Source: Jiangella asiatica
GTDB lineage: Bacteria; Actinomycetota; Actinomycetes; Jiangellales; Jiangellaceae
Length of the DNA: 64,000 nt
Assembly (NCBI RefSeq): GCF_004349065.1
Contig: NZ_SMKZ01000003.1
Location: 62,001-126,000, forward strand
Reading direction: 5' to 3'
Shown: positions 51,850 through 61,400 of the stretch, piece after piece
Numbering within the stretch: the first letter of the stretch is position 1
Layout: the number at the start of each line of letters is the position of its first letter
Notes under the pieces: model-generated
Database searches by the model: none
What the model was told of the DNA's origin: nothing
Seen by the model: the letters and a program-made list of their open reading frames with translations, nothing else
Translations under genes and position numbers: made by a program

Positions 51850-51966
51850 AGGATTCAAGCGCGAGGCGGGCCCGGGCCGTGTGGCTTCGCTGCCATTCGT
51901 GATCGCTGGTGCGCTCGGCGAACGGTGTCCCAGTCCGGCGCGCAGGCGCGCCCCGCGCCACGCCAC

Positions 51967-51986
51967 CTACGATAACGGTTTCGTAG
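51967..51986. promoter_or_regulatory. Operator-like palindrome 1 of the glycan operon
   Basis: CTACGATAACGGTTTCGTAG is a 20-bp near-palindrome with a central CG and perfect outer arms CTACGA/TCGTAG. Its core CGATAACGGTTTCG matches the sites at 52046 and 62587. It lies about 107 bp upstream of the GTG at 52093, before a TTGACA box at 52010-52015. Confidence 0.6.
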
Positions 51987-52009
51987 ACAAAATCAGCGGT
52001 GCCAGGCTA

Positions 52010-52059
52010 TTGACACCGTCATTCCGATCCATCAACGTAGGATCACGAATACGATTTCG
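52010..52059 (+). promoter_or_regulatory. Promoter elements and operator-like palindrome 2 of the glycan operon
   Basis: TTGACA (52010-52015) is a consensus -35. The best -10-like hexamer, TAGGAT (52038-52043), is 22 nt further, longer than ideal. CGAATACGATTTCG (52046-52059) follows directly and shares 13 of 14 bases with the site at 62587. A repressor bound here would overlap the transcription start. Confidence 0.55.
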
Positions 52060-52092
52060 AAGCCGGCAGAGGGTCGGTTCGAGGAGGCGCGA

Positions 52093-53727
52093 GTGGCCAC
52101 GCACGAGCTGAGCTTCGACCCACGGCATCCGTGGTATCCGGTTCCCAATGTGCCCGGTGCTGAATGGAGTGTCGAGGTCTTCACCGTCGACGACGTCAGG
52201 CTGCTCGATCCCCGAAGGACCACCTTCGAGGGAGGAAGCCTGCTGGCTGACGGTCTGACGTGGCCGGGTGCTCAGCGCAACGTGGCCGGGCGGGTCCGCG
52301 CGGACCTGATGATCGCACCCGGCGGGGACGCCGTGACCTGGCGGATCCGGGCCGAGGCCGACGTGCCGGTCAAGGCGATCAAGCTGCTGTTCCGTGGACT
52401 TCCCGGCGGTGCCGAGGACGGATGGTGGTCGCCGACCACACCCCGCGACGTCGCGCTCACGCCGCGCCCGGACGAGCCGGTGCTGCTGCGCTATCCGTGG
52501 CCCAACTGGCAGACGCCGTGGATCTGCCAGGGCGAAGGCCCCGCCGTGACGCTGAGCACGCGGGACACCGAGGTGCGCGCCAAGCGCTTCTACACCTTCC
52601 TCCCGCCGTGGTCGCCGTCCGCGGTCACCGAGGTCGTCTGCGACCAGCTGGCGACCCGTCGCACGCCGGACTTCGAGGCCCCGCCGATCGTGCTCCGCAC
52701 GTGCGCGGACGTCGCCGCCGTCCACGCCGACCTGGCCGAACACCTCGAGCACGTGGAGCGCTCCTTCGGCCTGGCCGACTGGGAAGACCGCGCGGACGTA
52801 CCGGACTGGGCCCGCGACATACGGCTCGTCGTCACGTTGCACGGCCAGCACTGGACCGGCTACGTCTTCAACACCTTCGACGACATGGGGCGCATCCTCG
52901 AGGAGGTCACGCGGCACGTGCCCGGCGAACACGTGCTCGCTTACCTGCCCGGCTGGGAAGGCCGGTACTACTGGCAGTACCCCATCTACCGTCCGGGGGA
53001 GGACCTCGGCGGCGCGGACGGCTTCCGGCGGCTGACGCAGACCGCGCGGCGGCTCGGCGTGCATCTGATGCCGATGTTCGGGGCCAACGGCGCCAACGTC
53101 GGCCGGTACCCGCGGTGGGAGGACGCCGCCTTCCGCAGCGCCGGCGACCGGTACGTCGTGCACGTCAACCACCCGGACTGGGACGGTGACCGGACGCGAG
53201 AGGACGACCAGGTCTTCCTCAACCCCGGCGAGCCGGAGTACCGGGCCTTCCTGCGCGAGCAGATCGGCGAGCTGGTCACGTCGTACGACGTGGCCGGGGT
53301 GTTCCTCGACACCAGCGCCTGCTGGTTCGACGACCCGCGCCACGAGCTGTACGCCGGCTACCGGGCGCTGGTGGGGGAGCTGCGCGAGGCACATCCCGGC
53401 CTGCTCGTCTGCGGTGAGGGCTGGTACGACGCGTTGCTCGGGCTGCTGCCGGTCAACCAGACCTGGCTCGACGTCGCCCGGCCGCCGCGGACTCCCGACC
53501 TGCCCTACCGGTACTCGCGCGTGCTCGGCCATCTCAACAGCGGCTGCCCGGGACAGGGCAGCACCGGGGTCCACGAGGGCGGTTTCCGGGAGCCGGCCAA
53601 GCCGCTGCGCGTGCCCGGGTTCGTCCCGTCGCTGGGCTTCGTGTCCGACACGCTCGAGCGCTACGCCGACGACGTCGCGGCGTTCTGCCGGGAAGTCGGC
53701 GGGCGTGAGGACGGGAGGCAGCGGTAG
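52093..53727 (+). CDS. Unclassified TIM-barrel glycoside-hydrolase-like protein
   Basis: The 544-aa protein has no signal peptide. An N-terminal beta-sandwich-like part (about 1-210) is followed by a barrel (about 230-530) with strands YLPGWEGRYYWQYPIY, LGVHLMPMFGANGANVG and GVFLDTSACWFDD. Asp406 (FLDTSA) and Glu442 (VCGEGWYD) sit at strand ends, as do nucleophile and acid/base residues in retaining clan-A-like glycosidases. I cannot place it in a named GH family. The GTG at 52093 follows GAGGAGG. As first gene of an operon with sulfatases and sugar permeases it probably cleaves an imported sulfated oligosaccharide. Confidence 0.75.
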   Translation: MATHELSFDPRHPWYPVPNVPGAEWSVEVFTVDDVRLLDPRRTTFEGGSLLADGLTWPGAQRNVAGRVRADLMIAPGGDAVTWRIRAEADVPVKAIKLLFRGLPGGAEDGWWSPTTPRDVALTPRPDEPVLLRYPWPNWQTPWICQGEGPAVTLSTRDTEVRAKRFYTFLPPWSPSAVTEVVCDQLATRRTPDFEAPPIVLRTCADVAAVHADLAEHLEHVERSFGLADWEDRADVPDWARDIRLVVTLHGQHWTGYVFNTFDDMGRILEEVTRHVPGEHVLAYLPGWEGRYYWQYPIYRPGEDLGGADGFRRLTQTARRLGVHLMPMFGANGANVGRYPRWEDAAFRSAGDRYVVHVNHPDWDGDRTREDDQVFLNPGEPEYRAFLREQIGELVTSYDVAGVFLDTSACWFDDPRHELYAGYRALVGELREAHPGLLVCGEGWYDALLGLLPVNQTWLDVARPPRTPDLPYRYSRVLGHLNSGCPGQGSTGVHEGGFREPAKPLRVPGFVPSLGFVSDTLERYADDVAAFCREVGGREDGRQR

Positions 53728-53729
53728 CC

Positions 53730-55103
53730 GTGCCACCTCGTCAGCGTCCGAACATCATCTTCATCACGTGTCACGACCTGGGGCGGTTCCTCGGCTGTTA
53801 CGGGGTCGAGACGGTGCGGTCGCCGGCTCTCGACGCGTTGGCGGAGGAGAGCGTGGTGTTCGAACGGGCCCACTGCACCGCGCCGCAGTGCAGCCCGTCG
53901 CGGGCGTCCCTGTTCACCGGGCGCTATCCGCACTCGACCGGCGTGATGGGGCTGACCCAGCCACCGTTCGAGTGGGACCTGCGCCCGCAGGAGCGGCATG
54001 TGGCGAGCCTGCTGGGTGGCGCCGGCTACCGCACGGCGTTGGTCGGCATCCATCACGAGTCCAAGACCGGCAGCGACGACGCCGTCGCCGAGCGACTGGG
54101 CTTCGACGTGGTCCATCAGCGGGGACAGCGCGGCGAGGACGTGACGGCGCTGGCGACGGCGCAGCTGGGAGAGCTGGCGGGCGGGGACCGGCCCTTCTAC
54201 CTCCAGGTCGGGTATCTCGAGCCGCACCGGCTGCGGCCGCGGGAGCGCACCGAAGACGGCTACCAGGGGTTTCTGGGCGACTACATCGAGCCCGACGCCC
54301 AGCGAGGGGTGACGGTCCCCGGGTACCTCGTCGACGACGCCCGGGCTCGGGAGGAGCTCGCGGAGCTGCAAGGGGCGGTGCGATACCTGGACACCCAGAT
54401 CGGCCATCTGATGGCGGCCGTCGACCGCCTCGGGGTGCGCGACGACACCGTCGTCGTGTTCGTTACCGATCACGGCCTCGCCCTACCGAGGGCCAAGTGC
54501 AGTCTGTACGACCCGGGCCTGGAGATCGCCCTGATGGTTCGCTACCCTGCGGCGGGCTGGGGCGGCCGTCGCCGGTCGGAGCTCGTGTCCGGCGTGGACC
54601 TCGTGCCGACGCTGCTCGAGGCCGCCGGCGCGGAGCCGGCGAACCAGATCCAGGGGACCAGCCTGTCGCCTCTCCTGGACGCGTCGCCGGCCCGGCCGTG
54701 GTCACGCGACGCCGTGTTCGCCGAGTTCACGTATCACGAGTACTACGACCCGCGCCGGTGCGTGCGTACCGACCGGCACAAGCTGATCGCCAACTTCAGC
54801 GTGGCGCCGGCCTTCATGGACTGTTCGTCCTCGTGGGACCGGCGGACCCGACCCCGGGTGCCGATGAACGTCCCGACGGGCTTCCATCCGCCCGTCGAGC
54901 TGTACGACCTCGAGCTCGATCCGCTGGAGGTGTCCAACCTGGCCGGCGAACCCGACCACCTCAGCGTCGAGACCGACCTGCTCGGCCGGCTGCACACCTG
55001 GATGCGGGACACCGGCGACCCGCTGCTTGCCGGCGCGGTGACCCCGCCCCTGCACGCGTCGGCCATGCGGTCGCTGACGGGGACGGGGGTGATCCGCCGA
55101 TGA
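53730..55103 (+). CDS. Sulfatase (S1), HDxG-type, sulfamidase-like subgroup
   Basis: The 457-aa intracellular sulfatase has the metal strand NIIFITCHDLGRFLGCYG (His-Asp variant), formylglycine motif CSPSR at Cys54-Arg58, and VTDHGLALPRAKCSLYDPG. It is the nearest relative here of the sulfatase at 19673; both share LFTGRYPH and the PRAK-LYDPG block. The GTG at 53730 lies 2 nt after the glycosidase-like gene with GGGAGG upstream. The ATGA at 55100-55103 overlaps the next permease gene. N-sulfatase activity is suggested by the subgroup name only and is not proven. Confidence 0.91.
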   Translation: MPPRQRPNIIFITCHDLGRFLGCYGVETVRSPALDALAEESVVFERAHCTAPQCSPSRASLFTGRYPHSTGVMGLTQPPFEWDLRPQERHVASLLGGAGYRTALVGIHHESKTGSDDAVAERLGFDVVHQRGQRGEDVTALATAQLGELAGGDRPFYLQVGYLEPHRLRPRERTEDGYQGFLGDYIEPDAQRGVTVPGYLVDDARAREELAELQGAVRYLDTQIGHLMAAVDRLGVRDDTVVVFVTDHGLALPRAKCSLYDPGLEIALMVRYPAAGWGGRRRSELVSGVDLVPTLLEAAGAEPANQIQGTSLSPLLDASPARPWSRDAVFAEFTYHEYYDPRRCVRTDRHKLIANFSVAPAFMDCSSSWDRRTRPRVPMNVPTGFHPPVELYDLELDPLEVSNLAGEPDHLSVETDLLGRLHTWMRDTGDPLLAGAVTPPLHASAMRSLTGTGVIRR

Positions 55104-56062
55104 GTTCGGCGATCACCGGTCATCAGGACCTCCTGTCCGCACCGGATGCACGCCGGAGCCGCTCGCGGCGGCTCGGACGACAGCAGTTGTGGATCTGGCT
55201 CCTGCTGACGCCCACCGTCGTGCTCTACGGGCTGTACACGGTGTATCCGGTGATCGCGAGCTACTGGTACTCGTTCGTGGAGTGGAACGGGTTCGAGTCG
55301 CAGAAGCGGTTCGTGGGACTCCAGAACTTCCGGGACGTCTTCGCCGATGACCTGTTCTGGAACTCGTTCAAGGTCACGCTCCTGTTCATGGTCGTGGTCG
55401 TGCCGCTCAAGGTCATCCTCAGCCTGTTGCTCGCGATCGTGCTCAACTCGCCGAAGCTGCCGTTCTCGACGCTGCTGCGCACCGCGTACTTCCTGCCGGT
55501 GGTCACCACGACGGCCATCGTGGGCGTGGTGATGCAGTTCGTCTTCGACCCCGCCAGCGGCCCGGCCAACCAGCTCCTGCGCACGTTCGGCGTCTCCGAG
55601 GGCGTGAACTTCCTGGGTGACTCCTCGACGGCGCTCTGGACGGCCGCCGGGGTGTACGTGTGGAAGTGGTTCGGCATCACGATGATCTACTGGCTGGCCG
55701 CCCTGCAGACCATCCCGGACGAGGTGTACGAGGCGGCGCGGATGGACGGCGCGGGCGCGCTGCGGCTGCTTCGTCACATCACGCTGCCCCTGCTGAGGCC
55801 GTTCCTCATCATCATCACGCTGCTGTCGCTCGAGTCGTCGCTGCGGGTCTTCGACCTCGTGCTGACCTTGACCGGCGGCGGTCCCTTCTACTCGACCGAG
55901 GTGGTCGAGATCTACATCTACCGGTGGGCGTTCAGCGCGACCATCCCCCAGCTCGGCTACGCCTCGGCGGCCGCGGTGATCTTCGGGTTGTTCGTCTTCT
56001 TCGTCGGACTGTTCCAGCTCCTGGGCATCAGGTCGGTACAGAGGGCGAGGGCGGCATCATGA
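55100..56062 (+). CDS. Carbohydrate ABC transporter permease, MalF/UgpA type
   Basis: The 320-aa permease has six membrane helices. The first is WIWLLLTPTVVLYGLYTVYP, followed by FVEWNGFESQKRFVGLQNF typical of MalF/LacF types, and the coupling loop DEVYEAARMDGAGALRLLRH. The ATG overlaps the upstream sulfatase stop and the next permease start overlaps its stop, so all are co-translated. Neither a binding protein nor an ATPase gene is present in this operon within the window. Confidence 0.93.
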   Translation: MSSAITGHQDLLSAPDARRSRSRRLGRQQLWIWLLLTPTVVLYGLYTVYPVIASYWYSFVEWNGFESQKRFVGLQNFRDVFADDLFWNSFKVTLLFMVVVVPLKVILSLLLAIVLNSPKLPFSTLLRTAYFLPVVTTTAIVGVVMQFVFDPASGPANQLLRTFGVSEGVNFLGDSSTALWTAAGVYVWKWFGITMIYWLAALQTIPDEVYEAARMDGAGALRLLRHITLPLLRPFLIIITLLSLESSLRVFDLVLTLTGGGPFYSTEVVEIYIYRWAFSATIPQLGYASAAAVIFGLFVFFVGLFQLLGIRSVQRARAAS

Positions 56063-56967
56063 CCTCCGTCATCACGACCCGCACCCGCGAGACAGCGCCT
56101 ACCGAGCGCACGCGGCGCAACCGCTGGAGCACGGGCCGGCTGCTGCGGCGCCTGCCGTGGTGGCTGATCGCGCTGGTGCTTCTCGGCGGTGCGTTGCTGT
56201 GGGTGTATCCGTTCCTGTGGATGCTCTCGGCATCGCTGAAGGACAACATCGAGGTCTTCAGCTCCAGCCTGTCGCTGCTGCCGGAGTCAGCGGTGTTCGA
56301 GAACTACGGCCGGGCCTGGAGCGACGCCAACTTCAGCGGGTACATGTGGAACACGATCATCGTGACGGTCGTGACGGTCGTCCTCGTGGTCATCCGCTGT
56401 GCGATGGCGGGCTACGTCATCGGCAGGTACGGCTTCTTCGGCAAGAAGACCGTCGTCGTCGTCCTCGTCGCGACGTTGTTCGTACCGACCGGCTACACGA
56501 TCATCCCGGTCGTCGACATCACCCAGCAGCTCGGCTTGTTGAACTCACTGACGGGCATGATCATCGCGCTGTCCGGTGGCGGGCACGTGGCCGCGATCCT
56601 GCTCTACGCCGGGTACTTCCGTCAGGTGCCTCGCGAGCTCGAGGAGTCCGCAACGGTCGACGGCGCGGGGTTCTTCACGATCTTCCTGCGCATCATGCTG
56701 CCGCTGGCGAAACCGATCACGGCCACCGTCACGCTGCTGACGTTCCTGTCGACGTGGAACGCGTTCTTTCTTCCGCTCGTGTTCACCTTCTCACGACCCG
56801 ACCTGCGCACGCTCAGCGTCGGCATGCAGGCGTTTGTCGGCGAGAACACCACGGACTGGGCCGGGATGGCGGCGGCGGCCACCATATCGCTGGTTCCCGT
56901 CATCGTCTTGTTCGTGGTTCTGCAACGCAGATTCGTCGAGGGCTTCGCGGGAGCGATCAAACAATGA
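56059..56967 (+). CDS. Carbohydrate ABC transporter permease, MalG/UgpE type
   Basis: The 302-aa permease has an Arg-rich N-terminus, a first helix at about residues 36-56 and PFLWMLSASLKDNIEVF, a MalG-group signature. The coupling loop is RELEESATVDGAGFFTIFLR and the C-terminal end is RRFVEGFAGAIKQ. It pairs with the MalF-type gene before it and overlaps the following sulfatase by ATGA (56964-56967). The substrate is inferred to be a sulfated oligosaccharide from its neighbours. Confidence 0.93.
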   Translation: MTSVITTRTRETAPTERTRRNRWSTGRLLRRLPWWLIALVLLGGALLWVYPFLWMLSASLKDNIEVFSSSLSLLPESAVFENYGRAWSDANFSGYMWNTIIVTVVTVVLVVIRCAMAGYVIGRYGFFGKKTVVVVLVATLFVPTGYTIIPVVDITQQLGLLNSLTGMIIALSGGGHVAAILLYAGYFRQVPRELEESATVDGAGFFTIFLRIMLPLAKPITATVTLLTFLSTWNAFFLPLVFTFSRPDLRTLSVGMQAFVGENTTDWAGMAAAATISLVPVIVLFVVLQRRFVEGFAGAIKQ

Positions 56968-58424
56968 CCGACCGAAACGCCGCGCGACGCCGGCCCAACA
57001 TCCTGCTGATCTGCACCGACCAGCAGCGCTACAGTGCGCTGGGCGCGTACGGGAACGACGAGATCGACACGCCGACCCTGGACCGGCTAGCCGCCGAGGG
57101 TGTGCTGTTCGAGAACTGCTATGTGCAGAACCCGGTGTGCGGGCCGTCCCGTGCCAGCCTGATGACCGGCCGCTACGTGCAGTCCCACGGCCAGTGGGCG
57201 AACGGCGTCGCGCTGCCCGAGCACGAGCAGCTGTTCAGCCGGGTGCTGGCTGGCGCCGGATACGACTGCGGGCTGGTCGGGAAGCTGCATCTCGCCGCGT
57301 GTTTCGGCGGACGGACCGAACCGCGCCACGACGACGGGTTCCGGGTGTGGCGCTGGGCGCACGACCCCGGACATCGCTCGCCTGAGAACCAGTACCACCG
57401 CTGGCTGCAGGAGGAGCATCCCGACCTGTGGCGGGCCGTGAACGACCCGAACACGCCGACGACCTTCGCCAACATCGAGACCCGGGGCCACTTCAGCCGC
57501 TGGATCTCCACCGAGACGATCGACTTCCTCCGCAACGGTCGTGAACGCGCCAGGCCGTTCTTCGTCGTGGCGAACTTCTTCGATCCCCATCACGCCTTCG
57601 ACGCGCCCGAGGAGTACGTCAAGCGGTACGACCCGGAGACGCTGAGCCGGCCGGTGACGCGGGCCGGTGAGCTGGCCGGCAAGCCGTCCATCTTCACGGA
57701 GGCCTCCGCCCGCTCCTACGCCGGGCACGAGCGGGGCTACGTCGAGTACTCGCCAAGCGAGCTGCAGGAGACCAAGGCCGCCTACTACGCGATGGTCTCG
57801 CTGATCGACGACGAGGTGGGCCGCATCCTGGACGCACTCGAGGCGGAGGGCCTGGCCGACGACACCCTGGTGATCTTCACCAGCGACCACGGCGAGATGC
57901 TCGGCGACCACCAGCTGATGCTCAAGGGACCGATGATGTACGAGCCGGCGGTGCGCGTGCCCCTCATCCTGCGCTGGCCGGGCGCGCTGCCGGCCGGGCA
58001 TCGTCGCGCCGAGTTCGTGCAGTGGATCGACCTCGCGCCGACGATCCTGGAGGCGGCCGGGCTGGACCCGATGCGGCGTGGGCAGGGCGAGACACTGCTG
58101 CCGCTGGCCCGGGGCGACCACGCGAGCTGGACGCGCGACTGGGCGATCTGCGAGTACCGGGACAGCGGGCACTCCTACGACCCGCCGGTCCACACGACCA
58201 TGTTGCGCCACGACCGGTGGAAGCTCGTCGTCCACCACGGTCCGCCGTCCACGGCGCGCGATCGCGCGGGGGAGCTGTACGACTTGGCCGCGGATCCGCA
58301 CGAGCTCGACAACAGATGGGACGATCCCGCGTTTGTGCAGTCGCGCATCGAGCTGCAGGAGTTGTTGCTGGACGTGCTCGTCGCCACCCAGGACCGCACC
58401 CAGCCGCGCGAAGCGCACTGGTGA
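56964..58424 (+). CDS. Sulfatase (S1), TDQQR type
   Basis: The 486-aa sulfatase has no signal peptide. It has NILLICTDQQRYSALGAYG, formylglycine motif CGPSR at Cys59-Arg63, and TSDHGEMLGDHQLMLKGPM, the second metal-binding block typical of the choline-sulfatase/TDQQ branch. It resembles the sulfatase at 14864 in type but is not a close copy. The ATG overlaps the permease stop. It is the second sulfatase of this operon, again of a different subfamily from the first, implying stepwise removal of two sulfates. Confidence 0.93.
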   Translation: MTDRNAARRRPNILLICTDQQRYSALGAYGNDEIDTPTLDRLAAEGVLFENCYVQNPVCGPSRASLMTGRYVQSHGQWANGVALPEHEQLFSRVLAGAGYDCGLVGKLHLAACFGGRTEPRHDDGFRVWRWAHDPGHRSPENQYHRWLQEEHPDLWRAVNDPNTPTTFANIETRGHFSRWISTETIDFLRNGRERARPFFVVANFFDPHHAFDAPEEYVKRYDPETLSRPVTRAGELAGKPSIFTEASARSYAGHERGYVEYSPSELQETKAAYYAMVSLIDDEVGRILDALEAEGLADDTLVIFTSDHGEMLGDHQLMLKGPMMYEPAVRVPLILRWPGALPAGHRRAEFVQWIDLAPTILEAAGLDPMRRGQGETLLPLARGDHASWTRDWAICEYRDSGHSYDPPVHTTMLRHDRWKLVVHHGPPSTARDRAGELYDLAADPHELDNRWDDPAFVQSRIELQELLLDVLVATQDRTQPREAHW

Positions 58425-58484
58425 TGCGTCGTCCTGAGGCGTCACCGCGGTACTACGACGTGCCCCACTCGGGAGAGGCCCGCC

Positions 58485-61400
58485 ATGCCTGTTGACAGTG
58501 CCACGATCGACCGCCGTCGGTTCATCCTCGGGTCGGGCGGCGTGATCGCCGCTCCGGTCCTCTTGGGCGGGGATCCGGCCGCCGCGTCGGCCGCACCGGC
58601 GGGTGACGCCATGCCGACGGACCTGGCCGCCCAGTCGTGCGATCTCACGCTGCGCTGGCGCCATCTCGAGGCTCGCGTCGTCCGCGACGGGCTCGTGGCG
58701 GCCTGGCCGATGGACGAGGGCACCGGATACGTGTTCGACGACGTCAGCGGTCGCGGCCACGACTTCCACATCACCGGGTCGCGGTGGAACACCACCGACA
58801 GTGGACTGGTCGACGCGTTCCGCCGACCCGGCCGCCGCGGCGGCGGCGTCTTCCTGGACGGCACCCGGTGGCTGCAGGCACAACAGGCCAGCGACCTGGA
58901 CCTGAACGGCGCGCCGGCCGGGATGACCCTCACCGCGTGGGTCCGTCCCACCGAAGGGCCCGGCGAGCGGGCGACGCTGCTGTCGTACGGCGACGCCTAC
59001 GCGCTGACCCTGGCCAGCGACGGAGCGTTGCGCTTCACCGTCCGGCGCCACGACGGCGAGTACCGGTCCGTCGAGTCCGATCCTCTGGCGGTCCCGCCGG
59101 GCCGGTGGACGCACGTCGCGGCGGTGACCTGGCCCGGGGCGAGCCGGCTCACACTGACGGTCGACGGCCGGACCGTCCGCCGGTTCGCAGTGCCGGCGTC
59201 GATCCGCACGCCTGCCACGGACGACCTCGTCGCGGGGGTCGCCCTGCACGGCCAGCTCGACGAGCTCACGCTGCACGACCGCGCCCTCGACCCGGACGAG
59301 GTACGCGGCCTGTACCTGGTGGGTCTGCCCAGGGTCTACACGCAGAGCCGGGAGACCATCGACGCCGACTCGCGGGAGTGGACGTCGTTCAGGGGCAGCG
59401 ATCCCATCCCGCACCCGGTCGAGGCGGACACGGTGCTGGCCGTGCGCTTCGACGGCGACACCGGGCCGGTGCACGGACGCGGCCGGGTGGCCGACGAGTC
59501 GGCCGGCCTCGAGCCCGGTCACTTCGGCGGTGCGCTGCGGGCGACCGGCGGCACGGGCGTCGCGTACGAGTCGCCGCTGGGTGCGCCGTCCGGCACCTGC
59601 GAGGTGTGGTACCAGACCGTCGTGGACGACGCGGACCCGGACCGGTCCGAGCGCAAGGAACTGGTGCGCGCGGAGGGCGACCGCTGCGGCCTGGCCCTCT
59701 ACACCGAGGCGGGCAGGTGGCACGCGACCCTCCGAATCGCCGGAGCGGCAGCTCGCACCGTCTCCGGACCCGCGCAAACGTTCGTGCCCGGCCAGCTCGA
59801 GCACGTCGCCGTCGCGTGGGGACCGCACGGCGGCCAGGATGCACTGTCGCTGCACGTCAACGGTGTCGAGGTGAGCCGCGAGCCCATCGATCTGGCCGGT
59901 CGCGTCTTCGACCGGCACGTCGTCGTCGGCGGCAGCCGGACCGCGCCCGCGTACTGCCTGGTCGACGACCTCCGGCTCAGCGACCGGGTGCGGACCTGGG
60001 GGGAGATCTGCCCACGTGGCCACGCGGCCACCGACGCGGCCGGGCTCGACCTGCGCGACGGCTTCGACCGAGCACCCGGCACGGCGCCGAGGTGGTGGCG
60101 CCCGGCCTCCGGGGGCGCCGCCTGGTCACACGAACGCAAGACGTGGGAGGACCCGAGCCGCACCGGAGACGCACCGGAGCGGGCCACCGCCCTGCTCCAG
60201 CGGGAGGTCGCCGGGCTGCATCCGATCCACCACCCCGACGCATACGGGCACGCGTCGTCCATCGAAGCGGGCGTGTCGTTCGCCGCCGTCGCCGACGGCT
60301 GGGCCGGTGTCTTCGTCCAGGCCTCCGCGCCGGAGGAGCCGTTCTCCGGGCACACGTTCGCGGTAAACCCCGGCCGCGGACAGCTGCGCATAGCGCGCTA
60401 CGCGGCGGGCGCACCCGTGGAGGCGAAGACGCTTCCGTACGACTTCCCGACCCGGGCCGCGACGACGTACGAGCTCACGCTCACCGCGACCGGCGACGGC
60501 CTGCTGCGCGGCTTCGTCGACGGGCACAACCTGATCACGATGCGTGTGGGCGACGGCGCACCGGCGTCCGGCCACGCGGGCCTGTTCACGCATGACGCCG
60601 CGGCCTTCTTCGACGACGTCCACGTCACCGCGCTGACCCCGGCTCGGCCCGCGTCCCGCCTGGTCCAGCTGCGCCTGTTCACCACCGGCGGCGAGGTCGA
60701 GGCGCGGGGGGTGCGCCTCGAACCGTTCCGGTGGCACAAGCGGCGAGGGCTGCCACCGTGGCAGTACACCAGACAGGGTGAGGAGTTCCCGGGCGACCCC
60801 GAGCTGCCGGGGAACCTCGCCGGCGCCGACACACCGACGCCGGAGCGCCCGATCCCGCCGGCGTTCTGGCGCTCGGAGGACAGCGCCAACAGTGAGCTGG
60901 TGACGATCGACGGCCGGGTGGTGTTTTTCATGCGCGGGAACCCGCGGGTCGGCGGCCGTTCGATCGGTGCCCGCATCGGCGTCCTGGAGACGACCGTCGA
61001 CACGTTCGACGGGATCCACTTCCAGGACCCCAGCGCGGGCATCACCGACCTCGACGATTGCAAACTCCTGCAGGGACCCGTCGACGAGTCTCCGGAGGAG
61101 ATGCGCCACCAGGAGCGCTTCCAGCTCAACGACGAGGGGTGTGCCTACGTCGGGGACGGGCGGCTGCTCCTGTTCGCCAAGGAGTTCCGCAACAAGGTCG
61201 GCGACTTCCCGTCGTACCGCCGCCTGATCTACGGCTACTACGACGTCCGTGCCGACGACTGGGTGGACGGGGAGTCCCGCTACGTCGACTGGTCGGCCAT
61301 GGATCCGGGCGACCCCGAGGCGGTGTTCCAGGGGATCGAGGGCACGCCGGAGCTCGTCTCGCTGCGCGACCCGGACACCGACGACTATCGCGTGCTGCTG

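Noticed and set aside
57087-60023. 978-codon minus-strand frame opposite the sulfatase and giant LamG gene
   Set aside because: It spans two well-supported plus-strand genes and contains no recognisable motif.
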